Of a DNA stretch of 64,000 nucleotides, positions 35,058 to 43,557 are shown piece after piece. A program made the translations under genes and the position numbers. Numbering within the stretch: the first letter of the stretch is position 1; every line of letters begins with the position of its first letter. The notes below the pieces were generated by a model. The model was not told the DNA's origin. It saw only the letters and a program-made list of their open reading frames with translations, and made no database searches. Source of the DNA: a bacterium (lineage in GTDB: Bacteria > Myxococcota_A > Bradymonadia > Bradymonadales > Bradymonadaceae); contig JAUIBR010000008.1 of NCBI GenBank assembly GCA_030427705.1, forward strand, positions 1-64,000, given 5' to 3'.

Positions 35058-36290
35058 TTAGCCTGTCTTGAAAATTCGAACTTCAACGTCTTCGGAACCT
35101 TCCCATGTCGTGTAGTCAGGAAGGTATACCAATCGAACGATGACATTATACGCGGTCTTGCCTTCGGGTTCAGGCAGTTTGAAGACATATCGATGGTCAA
35201 CAAACCGGTCGCCGAGTAGGCGAGAATCATCGGTAATCTTTGTGGCCTTGCGGTGATCCGAGGTCAGATTGCCCTCGGCGTCGAGCATTCGCCGCCAGAA
35301 CATCGTGCCCGCCTGCATTGAGTCCGTTCGCAATACTTCGGGCAGACGTTCGCCATAGAAATGCGGCAGGGGCGTTCCGTCTCGGTTGTCACCTTCAAAC
35401 GCCTCGACGACCACAGCATAGGCGCGCCCGATATAGCCCCCCGGCGCGCGATGCGAAGCGCCGGCGTTCTTAACCTTCGCCAGGACGTAGACTGCGTCTT
35501 CAATGCGATAGACCTCGATCCAAAGCCCCATCGCATCTCGCCGCTTTTCGATGTCGACAGCGAACGATTTGTCGCCGTGACTGGTGTGGCAGGTCTGACA
35601 CGTGAATTCGGATTGTTCCCCGCCCAGGCCGCTCTTGAATGCGTCAAGGTCCAGCGAATCCATCAATATGGGGAGTCCTCTTCCAGACAACGCTTTCGAC
35701 GGGATGCGAGGCCATAGATCCTCAGGGCTTGGGTTAACTATGTCAAAATTGGGCATGAATGATGTGTGGCAGTTTTCACAAGCGGCGTTGACATTGCCGT
35801 TCGGTGTGTTTGCCACAATATCTCGCTCAACCTTAGATAACGTAGGGCCTATCGCGGCTTTGTGGATTCGCGTAAATTTCGATTGAATTTGTTCATTTCG
35901 GAATTTTTCCTGACCACGCTTTCCGGATTCTGTCGCCTCTGCATTGATTCGGTTTTGGGATTCACGAAGCAGAAGCGTCAGCTCCCCGACTTGTGTTTCG
36001 CTGAGCTTTGAAATCCGCGCGAGGCGGCGGGCCATGATTTGCGGTTTGAGCCGCTGGACCTCGTCCCAGGTCTTCTGCACGGGCCGGCCCTTGAGCAAGG
36101 CGTCATCAAGCGCGGCAACTTCGCTGCTAAAGGCAGTAGCAGAATCGCTACCGTAGACGTCTTTGACGTCGGAGATCCAGGAGTTGGGAATCAGGAATGC
36201 GAGCACGACGAAAACGGCGGTCCAGAAGGGCCAAATCCACTTGGGTGACTTTGGCAGATCTGTCGACTCGTCTTTGCGCTCGTCGCTCAT
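35058..36290 (-). CDS. Membrane-anchored dihaem cytochrome c-type protein
   Basis: 410 residues. An uncleaved N-terminal helix (PFWTAVFVVLAFLIP) precedes a helical region. Two haem c motifs follow: CENCH (171-175) and CQTCH (231-235). The C-terminal 150 residues are beta-rich with a GASHRAPGGYIGRAY segment, a pattern seen in multihaem cytochromes of periplasmic electron transfer. Six-coordinate haems are likely, with distal ligands from His or Met elsewhere. The partner reductase is unknown. It is 2 bases upstream of UspA on the same strand and directly follows the SDR operon. Confidence 0.88.
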   Translation of the reverse strand: MSDERKDESTDLPKSPKWIWPFWTAVFVVLAFLIPNSWISDVKDVYGSDSATAFSSEVAALDDALLKGRPVQKTWDEVQRLKPQIMARRLARISKLSETQVGELTLLLRESQNRINAEATESGKRGQEKFRNEQIQSKFTRIHKAAIGPTLSKVERDIVANTPNGNVNAACENCHTSFMPNFDIVNPSPEDLWPRIPSKALSGRGLPILMDSLDLDAFKSGLGGEQSEFTCQTCHTSHGDKSFAVDIEKRRDAMGLWIEVYRIEDAVYVLAKVKNAGASHRAPGGYIGRAYAVVVEAFEGDNRDGTPLPHFYGERLPEVLRTDSMQAGTMFWRRMLDAEGNLTSDHRKATKITDDSRLLGDRFVDHRYVFKLPEPEGKTAYNVIVRLVYLPDYTTWEGSEDVEVRIFKTG

Positions 36291-37043
36291 CTACAGGTTG
36301 ATCCCACCGTCGACGTCGATGCAGCGACCCGTGAAATAGTCACATTCCAAAATGAATCGCACCGCTTGCCAAATCTCGAACGGTTTGCCTGCGCGACGAA
36401 GCGGAACGCCTTTGAGCAGACGGTCCAGCATGTCGGGTTTCATCGCTTCTAAGATGGGTGTTTGCACGAAGCCAGGTGCCACCGCACCGACTCGAATTCC
36501 GTAGCGCGAAAGCTCTTCCGCCCAGAGTTTCGTGTCCGCCACAAGTCCGGCTTTAGCGGCCGAGTAGTTCGATTGGCCGCGATTTCCGTGCCGCGAAACC
36601 GAACTGATATTTACGATGACGCCAGGTTTCACGTCGTGCTCGACCATGTGTGCCGCCACTTCACGTGTGCACAAGAATGGTCCAGTGAGGTCGACGTCGA
36701 TGACCTGTTGCCAGTGGCGCAGCGACATCGTGCGGACTTCGCCAGTCTCTCGGTCTTTGGACACCAGCAACGAATCGCGGAAGATGCCGGCGTTGTTGAC
36801 CAGGCCATTTACGCTCCCAAACGCTTCCACCGTCGCGGCGATAAGGCCTTTCACGTCACCTTCGTCGGCGATATTGCAGACGTGCGTCTTAAGGTTCTCA
36901 GACGTCTCGACGTTCGAGAGTGCTTCCTCGTTGATGTCGCAAGCCATCACATTCGCGCCGGCCTCGGCGAGTTCTTGAGCGAAGCACAGACCCAGCCCGC
37001 TGGCGGCGCCGGTGACAATGATGTTCAGGTCTTTGATGTCCAT
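36291..37043 (-). CDS. SDR family oxidoreductase
   Basis: The frame is open to 37163, but ATG 37043 gives a standard N-terminus (MDIKDLNIIVTGAASGLG) of 250 residues and leaves a 16-base gap after the epimerase-like gene. Motifs: TGAASGLG (cofactor), NNAGIF, Ser in INISSVSRHG, Tyr-Lys in YSAAKAG. The end DYFTGRCIDVDGGINL is FabG-like. Last gene of the acyltransferase / atypical SDR / SDR operon, suggesting lipid or hydroxyacyl chemistry. Confidence 0.92.
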   Translation of the reverse strand: MDIKDLNIIVTGAASGLGLCFAQELAEAGANVMACDINEEALSNVETSENLKTHVCNIADEGDVKGLIAATVEAFGSVNGLVNNAGIFRDSLLVSKDRETGEVRTMSLRHWQQVIDVDLTGPFLCTREVAAHMVEHDVKPGVIVNISSVSRHGNRGQSNYSAAKAGLVADTKLWAEELSRYGIRVGAVAPGFVQTPILEAMKPDMLDRLLKGVPLRRAGKPFEIWQAVRFILECDYFTGRCIDVDGGINL

Positions 37044-37059
37044 TTTATCTATCCAATTC

Positions 37060-38004
37060 TCACAGGGGACGAGTTCGAATCTCTTCGATGATGTCTTCGA
37101 TGGCGTATTCGTGCTCGAAGCCAAGCTCGGTCCGGGCCGCTTCGTCGTCCACCATGCAGACATACTTGATATGGTCGATTTCAGGCCACGGCCAGTCGCT
37201 GAGTTTCGTGGACCATCCCATTTTCAGCAGTGTCTTGAGCAGCGCTTCCGGTACGGGTCGGGGCTTTCGTTCAAGGCCGTCCAGAACCAGGCTCAGTGGC
37301 ACAGGTGTCGGGCCAGCGATGTTGTACACGCCACGGATTCCGGGTGTCATGGCGCGCTCGATCGCGCTGATGACGTCTTCAACATGGATGAGCTGAACCA
37401 TTGGGTCGAAACCCAAGAGTGTCATCGGACGATCTAGGCGCAGATAGCGGCTTGGCGCATTGTCCACCTGACCCACGATATGAACAGGGCGAAGAATAAC
37501 GGTTTCGATCTCAGGATGGCGCCAGAAGAACGTATTACAGAACATGTCCAACGCGATGAGGTCACGAATCGCCCCGAAGTGCTGACCACCCATCAGTGGC
37601 GCATCTTCCTTCAAAAACTGTGGGTTCTTTGGGTCGGGGCCGTACACGTTCGCGCTCGAAAGTACGACGACCTTTGGAACACGATGTTCCGCGCAAAGTT
37701 CGAACACTTTCTTCGTACCCACGATATTGAAATCGTGGTGCTGTTCGGAGCTCTGCCGCGGGTTGTGCATGATATTGAGGTGAATTACGGCGTCGATACG
37801 CTCGCGCCGGAAGACATCCTCAAACCGTCGTCGTCGGATATCCGCGGTCTCGATCGCAACGTCTTTGGGCATGTGCGAAACAGAGCGTCGGTCGATCCCG
37901 ATGACCTCGGCCTTACGATGCAGACGTCGCGTCAGAGCGCGTCCAAGTCGCCCGCCCACGCCGGTGATGATCACCCGTTCCTTGCGTTGCTTACGACGGC
38001 TCAA
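37060..38004 (-). CDS. NAD-dependent epimerase/dehydratase-like (atypical extended SDR)
   Basis: 314 residues with an N-terminal Rossmann motif TGVGGRLG and the extended-SDR block ASSANVYGPD (here SSANVYGPD). Where canonical members carry Tyr-x3-Lys the sequence reads HFGAIRDLIALDM, so Tyr and Lys are not in place. The C-terminal LRPVHIVG, YNIAGP and the substrate-domain helices are ordinary. It is an atypical SDR that may bind NAD(P) without classical catalysis. It overlaps the acyltransferase gene by four bases; this pairing suggests a lipid or polyketide-glycolipid role. Confidence 0.8.
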   Translation of the reverse strand: MSRRKQRKERVIITGVGGRLGRALTRRLHRKAEVIGIDRRSVSHMPKDVAIETADIRRRRFEDVFRRERIDAVIHLNIMHNPRQSSEQHHDFNIVGTKKVFELCAEHRVPKVVVLSSANVYGPDPKNPQFLKEDAPLMGGQHFGAIRDLIALDMFCNTFFWRHPEIETVILRPVHIVGQVDNAPSRYLRLDRPMTLLGFDPMVQLIHVEDVISAIERAMTPGIRGVYNIAGPTPVPLSLVLDGLERKPRPVPEALLKTLLKMGWSTKLSDWPWPEIDHIKYVCMVDDEAARTELGFEHEYAIEDIIEEIRTRPL

Positions 38005-38867
38005 AAGTACTCTCCACCACGCTCTTTCAGACCACGTTCGATCAGGCCGCCAATCGCATTCTGCACGCGTTGAACCTTCGCCCGTATCACACGGTCCTCA
38101 TCATCGGGCTTGCCCTCAAACGTCATCGGCTCGCCAAAATAGATTCGATACTTCACAGGCATCGGAAGTGCGCCCACCGGGCCCAGGAGCAGCATCGCTG
38201 GTGTAATCGGAAACGCCGGCATTCCAAGTGCCTTTGCCAGGGTTTTGAAGTTGTAGATCGAGGGCATCTGCTCTTCACCGCCTACAATACCTACCGGCAC
38301 AATCGGCGTGTCCGTCTCGAGCGCCAGGCGCATGAAGCCCAGACCGAAGTCCACCATATTGTAGGCGTTGTCGTAGGTCTTCGAGATGCCGCGAACGCCC
38401 TCAGGGAAGACCGAAAGGCAACCACCGCGCTGCAGCAGAATGCGGGCGTTCTCGCGGGTTCCAACAACCTGACCTGCCCGCGCCATGAACGTCGAAACGA
38501 ATGGAATCGTGGGTACCCAGTGCTCGACCATGCTGCGCGCCATGCGTGGCGGCTTCATGTCGAAGAGCATGGAACAGGCGAGCATCATGCCGTCGATCGC
38601 AACCTGCCCAGAATGGTTCGAGATGAGCATCACACGGCCGGTGTGTGGCACATTGTCGATATCAGCGACTTCCGTGCGGAAGTACTTTCGATAGAACCAC
38701 AGGGCGAACGGATTGACGTACTTCAGAAATTCGGGCTCAAACCCAAACGGGTCATAGCCGTACTCGTTCTGACCAGCCTCCATATTCCGAATGCTCTCCC
38801 AGAGTTCCGGATCCAAGGCTTCGTCGAACTGCTGTTCGATCTCGGTTTTTAGCCAATCTAGTGCCAC
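38001..38867 (-). CDS. PlsC-like acyltransferase
   Basis: 288 residues from a GTG at 38867, which has GAGG six bases upstream; the frame is open further to 38966, but that extension would overlap the divergent gene. Acyltransferase block I is NHSGQVAID (His separated from Asp by six residues, the variant of the MGAT-like lysophospholipid acyltransferase branch) and block III is FPEGVRG. It transfers acyl groups to glycerol- or lysophospholipid acceptors, membrane-associated. It heads the operon with the atypical SDR and SDR. Confidence 0.87.
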   Translation of the reverse strand: MALDWLKTEIEQQFDEALDPELWESIRNMEAGQNEYGYDPFGFEPEFLKYVNPFALWFYRKYFRTEVADIDNVPHTGRVMLISNHSGQVAIDGMMLACSMLFDMKPPRMARSMVEHWVPTIPFVSTFMARAGQVVGTRENARILLQRGGCLSVFPEGVRGISKTYDNAYNMVDFGLGFMRLALETDTPIVPVGIVGGEEQMPSIYNFKTLAKALGMPAFPITPAMLLLGPVGALPMPVKYRIYFGEPMTFEGKPDDEDRVIRAKVQRVQNAIGGLIERGLKERGGEYF

Positions 38868-38927
38868 AATCGACCTCGCTAGACTGCGAAAGCTATCACG
38901 ACCTTTAGTTTGGGTGAATCGCATTCC

Positions 38928-39467
38928 ATGGACCCGATCGAACTGACAAAGACCTGGCTGCAACAAGCCGTCATCGGCCTGGGCCTATGCCCGTTCGCCC
39001 GCCAACCGTGGGAGCGAGGCGCGATCCGCATCGAGTCCACCGGGCTTGAGCCAAACGACGACCTCCTCCAGCGTGTTCTGGACGAAGTCGGCGTGCTCGC
39101 CAAAGACGGCCAAATCTCAACGACTTTAATTGTCCTAACCTACGATGAATTCGAAGACTTCGAGCGATTTCTGGATCTCTGCGAGACCATCGATGACCTG
39201 CTCGAACAAACAGGTTGGGACGAAGAATTTGTCCTGGCGAATTTCCATCCCGACTATCAATTTGGCGACGCCAACCCCGATGACCTATCCAACTTCACGA
39301 ATCGTTCGCCGTGGCCAACGCTGCACCTCATCCGCCAGTCCGAACTGAATGTGGCCGTGCAGAACATGCAAGACCCATCGGCTATCTACAAAGACAACAT
39401 CCGCACCATGAATGAACTTGGTGCGGATGGAATTGCGGCGCTCTGGGCGAAGTGGGCTAGGGACTAG
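38928..39467 (+). CDS. DUF1415 domain-containing protein
   Basis: About 179 residues with the DUF1415 features: the opening TKTWLQQAVIGLGLCPFA, the CPFA segment, then FHPDYQFGD, NRSPWPTLHLIRQ and the final helical part. ATG 38928 starts MDPIEL, better than TTG 38910. The divergent acyltransferase starts 61 bases away. Family function is unknown. Confidence 0.88.
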   Translation: MDPIELTKTWLQQAVIGLGLCPFARQPWERGAIRIESTGLEPNDDLLQRVLDEVGVLAKDGQISTTLIVLTYDEFEDFERFLDLCETIDDLLEQTGWDEEFVLANFHPDYQFGDANPDDLSNFTNRSPWPTLHLIRQSELNVAVQNMQDPSAIYKDNIRTMNELGADGIAALWAKWARD

Positions 39468-39469
39468 CC

Positions 39470-39719
39470 AGACGGTTCACAGAAACACACAGAAGTATTT
39501 TTCTCGCGAAGGCATTTAACACCTCATAATTCTAGAATTGTGACTTGGCTGATGCCCTCTTGAAAAAAAGTCTGTGCACGTCTGTGTTTCGTCTGCGCCG
39601 TCTGTGGATACCGCTACAAATCTGGGTATCATTGGTTGCGAGAATCTTGCCCATCAGTTGCGGTTCTCCCGGCCGAAGCTGATAGCAGGAAGCTCATTGC
39701 TGGTAGCCGGTGCGAATCA
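39470..39719. repeat. Dispersed 250-base intergenic repeat, copy 2
   Basis: Second copy of the element at 28025-28274, same orientation, filling most of the 294-base gap between the DUF1415 gene and the VWA gene. It differs at scattered bases but keeps the length exactly. No open frame. Confidence 0.8.
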
Positions 39720-39761
39720 TCCGCAGAGTTGGATCACAAATGAAAACAACACGGCTAACGG

Positions 39762-41345
39762 CTAGATGTTCGTCTTGTCTAGCAGTTCGACAAAGTCCAT
39801 GCGGTCGCGTTTATTGCCGATAGCCGGCACGGCCAGCTCCTTTACGAATCCCAGCGTTAGGTTGTGGGCGTATGGGCTTTTGCGCAGGATTTCCGCGTAG
39901 GCGGCGACGGATGCTGCGAACATGAAATCTGCTGATGCATCCGAGAGTTTTGGGCGCACATCCAAGGCGTGCAGTGCGAACTCACGCTCGCTAGCCTTCT
40001 TACCTTCAGGCTCCTTTGCCCGCACACGAACCTTCGCCAAAACACCGTCCAAGGTCGGTGCCTGGATTTCGTACAGCGCAGTCACCGAATGGCCTGCGCC
40101 AACCTCGCCAGCATCGACCTTGTCATTGCGGAAGTCTTTGTCGGCGATGTCTCGGTTTTCGTAGCCGATCAGGCGGTAGTTGCTGACCTTCTCAGGGTCG
40201 AATTCGACCTGCACCTTGACGTCTTTTGCGACCACCTGAAGCGTGCCATCGAGCTGCTCACCAAACACCTTGCGGGCCTCCTGCATGGTGTCGATGTAGT
40301 AGTAGTTTCCGTTTCCACGGTTCGCCAACTGCTCCATTAGAGCGTCCTTGTACGTCCCCATTCCGAAACCGATCGCCGACATCGTGATGCCTTTGTCGGC
40401 GTACTGCTCAATCTCGGCCAACATATCGTCGGCGTTCGTGCCCCCGATATTCGCGTCTCCGTCCGAGAGCACGATCACTCGGTTGATTTCACCCTTCACG
40501 ACGTTGCCGGCGAGCTGTTGGTACGCGAGCTTCATGCCGTCACCCATGTGGGTTCCGCCACCCGCCATCAGGGACTCGATGCCGTAGGTGATCGCGGACT
40601 TGTGACGTGCAGATGTGCGCGGCAGCGCGACGTGGGTCGAACCGGCGTAGGTCACGATCGAGACGGTGTCTTCAGGAGCCAGATTCTGGGTCAAGTATCG
40701 CAACGACTGCTTGACCAGCGGCAGCTTGTTCGAGGCAGCCATCGACCCGGAAACATCGATCAGAAACGTCAGGTTTGCCGGCTTGCGCGTCTTGGGATTC
40801 ACCCGCTTCGCCTGCACACCAACGCGCAACAAGTACGTGTCTTCGCGAGCCGAAAATGGCGATGGCGCCGCCTCCAAATTCACGGCGATTGGGCCGTCTT
40901 CGGGTTCTGGGTAGCCGTAATCGAAGTAGTTCACAAACTCCTCAACACGCACGGTTCGAGGGATAGGGCGAAAGCCCTTCGTAATCTCCGCCCGCGCGAG
41001 CGTGTAGCTGCCCGTATCGACGTCGAGCGCGAACGTCGAGAATCGGTCGACCGCAGTCGAAGTCGTGTGGTTTACCTGTGCCGGGAGGTGAGCCTCCGGT
41101 ACCGGAGGTGGTTCGTAGCTAGGTTGCGCGGGCGCGGGTCGCGGGCGAGGTTGGTAGGTCGGGAAATGTGACTTGGAGGGTTCGTAGTTGCCTCCGCCGC
41201 CAAACGTTACTTCGCTCGCTACGCCTGAGTTCGCCGAGTGAAATTTCGAGCTCACTGTCGTGCCAAAGAGTTTGGTCACGCAGATCGCGAACATGCCAAT
41301 TAGTGCCACTAAAACGATGTATGAATTGATTTTTCTGCTGATCAT
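39762..41345 (-). CDS. YfbK-type VWA domain protein, membrane-anchored
   Basis: 527 residues. An N-terminal helix (YIVLVALIGMFAICV) without lipobox anchors it, followed by a Pro-rich linker. A YfbK-type N-terminal domain (DRFSTFALDVDTGSYTLAR...VRVEEFVNYFDYGYPEP) precedes a VWA domain with MIDAS motif DVSGSM and a DUF3520-like C-domain (VEFDPEKVSNYRLIGYENRDIAD). GAGG upstream supports the ATG. Such proteins bind metal through MIDAS and probably act in envelope protein interaction. It is a close paralogue of the lipoprotein at 43558-45222. Confidence 0.92.
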   Translation of the reverse strand: MISRKINSYIVLVALIGMFAICVTKLFGTTVSSKFHSANSGVASEVTFGGGGNYEPSKSHFPTYQPRPRPAPAQPSYEPPPVPEAHLPAQVNHTTSTAVDRFSTFALDVDTGSYTLARAEITKGFRPIPRTVRVEEFVNYFDYGYPEPEDGPIAVNLEAAPSPFSAREDTYLLRVGVQAKRVNPKTRKPANLTFLIDVSGSMAASNKLPLVKQSLRYLTQNLAPEDTVSIVTYAGSTHVALPRTSARHKSAITYGIESLMAGGGTHMGDGMKLAYQQLAGNVVKGEINRVIVLSDGDANIGGTNADDMLAEIEQYADKGITMSAIGFGMGTYKDALMEQLANRGNGNYYYIDTMQEARKVFGEQLDGTLQVVAKDVKVQVEFDPEKVSNYRLIGYENRDIADKDFRNDKVDAGEVGAGHSVTALYEIQAPTLDGVLAKVRVRAKEPEGKKASEREFALHALDVRPKLSDASADFMFAASVAAYAEILRKSPYAHNLTLGFVKELAVPAIGNKRDRMDFVELLDKTNI

Positions 41346-41445
41346 TTTTGCCTCGTTGTTTGGTTACGAGACGCAATCTAGAAAGCGAGAAGGAATGTTG
41401 AATGTGCACAGTGTGAAAGCTCTGTGAATCGGATATCATCACCGT

Positions 41446-42513
41446 ATGGACCAATTCAGCAGTTTCCCATGGCCCGTACTTCGGTCGATCATTGGTGGCG
41501 CATCCGCCATTGATGTGCCGCGCCTTGCTGTGGCTTCCATCGAGGAGGCCGAGGCATTCATCGAGTGTTATGGCTTCTGTTGGCAGGAGCCCGAACACCG
41601 CGCCGAAATCGAGAAGCTGCGTCGTGATGCCTTGGCGTTCATCGACGAAGAGCTCATCAACGATATTTCGATTGATATCGACCCCAGGGTTAGCAGCGAG
41701 GACGACTTGCGCAAAGTTCTGCTCTGGGCGTCGCAGGAATCCGGATCGATACAGCTTTGGAGCTGCGCGCTGCTGCGGGTCATGCACACGTTTGCGCACT
41801 GCCAGTCGTACTTCAGCGACCGTTACGGGGACGAGATTCGACGCCAGATCTTCGAGCGAATCGAACCCCATCTGAAAATGACGGACGAAGGCCTGGAGCT
41901 TGGTGAAAGCCCCGGAATTCCGTTGCTAGAGTTCGAAGCGAAGCCAATGAAGGAGCGACGCTCGATCGCGATGAAGCTCATGCACAAGGCCGAAAACGTC
42001 GCCGCAGACATCTTCGACCGTGTCGGCATCCGATTCGTGACGCGAGAGCGTTTCGACGCCCTCTTGGTCGTCAAATATCTGCGCGAACACAACGTCGTCA
42101 TGTTCGCGAACGTCAAACCATCACGTTCCAGAAACACGTTGATCGACGTCGACCTGTTGCATCAGACCATCACTGAGCTTGATTTGGCGGTCGCTGATAG
42201 AGAGTTGACGCCAGATGAACAACTTGAGCACTTGCGCCGCGAAGTCCGCAATCGCGCCTTCCCATCGGCACCAAGCCCGGCAAACGAGTACTCGTCGATC
42301 TCATACCATTCGATCCAATTCACCTGTCGCCAGATGATCCGAATCCCGGACGAAGCTCTTGGCGGCATCCGCTTCTTCTTCCCCTTTGAAATCCAGATCA
42401 TGGACGAAGCCTCGTACCAGCAAACGCGCGAAGGACTCGCCTCGCACGAGTTGTACAAGGCTCGGCAGCGGGAAGCGGTTCAGCGGCGGATACTTGGCGC
42501 TCTCCTCGGCTAG
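41446..42513 (+). CDS. RelA/SpoT-like nucleotidyltransferase domain protein (TIGR04552-like)
   Basis: 355 residues. The N-half is helical. The C-half carries three blocks that align by eye with (p)ppGpp synthetases: DIFDRVGIRFVT (Asp191, like the metal-binding Asp of Rel), ISYHSIQFT (Tyr287, like the YxSLHT guanine-stacking loop) and FEIQIMDEASYQ...SHELYK (Glu315, like EIQIRT...AAHWxYK). I believe it also matches the hypothetical family TIGR04552 seen in myxobacteria. Divergent from the VWA gene. Whether it makes (p)ppGpp, another alarmone or modifies RNA is open. Confidence 0.7.
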   Translation: MDQFSSFPWPVLRSIIGGASAIDVPRLAVASIEEAEAFIECYGFCWQEPEHRAEIEKLRRDALAFIDEELINDISIDIDPRVSSEDDLRKVLLWASQESGSIQLWSCALLRVMHTFAHCQSYFSDRYGDEIRRQIFERIEPHLKMTDEGLELGESPGIPLLEFEAKPMKERRSIAMKLMHKAENVAADIFDRVGIRFVTRERFDALLVVKYLREHNVVMFANVKPSRSRNTLIDVDLLHQTITELDLAVADRELTPDEQLEHLRREVRNRAFPSAPSPANEYSSISYHSIQFTCRQMIRIPDEALGGIRFFFPFEIQIMDEASYQQTREGLASHELYKARQREAVQRRILGALLG

Positions 42514-42534
42514 AGGCCTCGGGTTCGCTTCGCT

Positions 42535-42706
42535 CACCGATTTGGTTCGCATTCGCTCACCGATTTGGTTCGCATTCGCTCACCGATTTGGTTCGCTGCG
42601 CTCACCGATTTGGTTCGCTGCGCTCACCGATTTGGTTCGCATTCGCTCACCGATTTGGTTCGCATTCGCTCACCGATTTGGTTCGCATTCGCTCACCGAC
42701 TCAGGG
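42535..42706 (+). repeat. Tandem 22-23-base array, left arm
   Basis: Eight copies of CACCGA(TTTGG) with starts at 42535, 42558, 42581, 42603, 42625, 42648, 42671 and 42694, period 22 or 23. A conserved 20-base core is joined by 2-3 variable bases (TTCGCATTCGCTC or TTCGCTGCGCTC). The last copy degenerates to CACCGACTCAGG at the stop codon of the next gene. Right arm in inverted orientation at 43279-43500. Confidence 0.93.
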
Positions 42707-43234
42707 TTAGTCGAGTTTCCAAATCGGTTGGGGATCGTAGAAAGCCCCAGTGCTAACTGAGCCCCTAACCTCGATGGCGGCGTTGTTGTAGATCTCTTCA
42801 GCCGTGGCGTCGAAAGCGCGTTCGTAGGCCAACTTGAACAGGCCATCATCGTTGTCTGCCCTCGTCTTATACAATGGCGCAGGTTTGCTCGTGTCTGCTT
42901 TCTGCATGGCGTAGGTGAGGGAGGTTCTGGCTATCTGGAGGTAGTAGGCAGCCGCACACAACAGGTAACGATCCCACATCATTTCCGCTGCTCGCACAGC
43001 AACGACTGCGCGGTGATAATGTTCGGCGTCGCCACCGTATCGCAGCATGTACTTGCGCCCCTCCAACACAAACGACTTCGTGCGTTGAATGCCAACCTTT
43101 AGATAGGACCGACGACTCTTCCAGGTAACGGGTAGTCGCGCTTCCGCAAGACTGTTCTCGCGGCAGTCTGGGGCCGCAATCGCAGTCGTTGGTACCAACA
43201 CCATCCCTATAAGAATCAGCAGGATTAGTCGCAT
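42707..43234 (-). CDS. Small secreted hypothetical protein bracketed by inverted arrays
   Basis: 176 residues from ATG 43234. A signal peptide (LILLILIGMVLVPTTAIA) precedes a mature part of mostly helical character with two Cys (DCREN, LCAAAYY) and a conserved-looking RYLLCAAAYYLQIARTSL. An upstream in-frame extension to 43522 runs through the repeat array and is not a real N-terminus. It lies exactly between the two inverted tandem arrays and may have moved with them. No family was recognised. Confidence 0.7.
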   Translation of the reverse strand: MRLILLILIGMVLVPTTAIAAPDCRENSLAEARLPVTWKSRRSYLKVGIQRTKSFVLEGRKYMLRYGGDAEHYHRAVVAVRAAEMMWDRYLLCAAAYYLQIARTSLTYAMQKADTSKPAPLYKTRADNDDGLFKLAYERAFDATAEEIYNNAAIEVRGSVSTGAFYDPQPIWKLD

Positions 43235-43278
43235 TGGCCCCAGTATATCGGATTCATTACCATAGTCACGCCCGCCGC
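43235..43278. other. Spacer between secreted-protein gene and right array
   Basis: Short stretch upstream of the minus-strand gene (cccagtatatcggattcattaccatag); it must hold its promoter, but no clear element is visible and the array begins immediately beyond. Confidence 0.3.
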
Positions 43279-43500
43279 TCGGTGAGCGAATGCGAACCAA
43301 ATCGGTGAGCGCAGCGAACCAAATCGGTGAGCGCAGCGAACCAAATCGGTGAGCGCCAGCGAACCAAATCGGTGAGCGCCAGCGAACCAAATCGGTGAGC
43401 GCCAGCGAACCAAATCGGTGAGCGCCAGCGAACCAAATCGGTGAGCGAATGCGAACCAAATCGGTGAGCGCATGCGAACCAAATCGGTGAGCGTAAGCGA
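43279..43500 (-). repeat. Tandem 22-23-base array, right arm (inverted)
   Basis: Ten copies of TCGGTG (reverse complement of CACCGA) start at 43279, 43302, 43324, 43346, 43369, 43392, 43415, 43438, 43461 and 43484. The core is GCGAACCAAATCGGTGAGCG with 2-3 base inserts (aat, ca, cca, cat, taa). It mirrors the array at 42535-42706. The 55 bases after it hold a short inverted repeat (ccccggacc...gggg) and nothing else. Confidence 0.93.
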
Positions 43501-43557
43501 ACAAAAGAACGCCCCGGACCAAAGTCCGAGGCGTCCAAGAGTTGAGGTCGGGGCGGT

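Noticed and set aside
38867-38966. N-terminal extension of the acyltransferase
   Set aside because: It would overlap the divergent DUF1415 gene, lacks a ribosome site, and the GTG at 38867 has a good one.
28025-39719. Insertion sequence
   Set aside because: The repeats have no open frame and no target-site duplication was recognisable at the ends.
42535-43500. CRISPR array
   Set aside because: Units repeat every 22-23 bases with only 2-3 variable bases between cores; there are no spacers of 25-45 bases and no cas genes nearby.
42565-43538. Open frames reading RSPIWFA/HRFGSLALTDLV through the arrays
   Set aside because: The period is not a multiple of three, so the same bases produce the three peptide patterns in turn; no ribosome site or signal supports translation.
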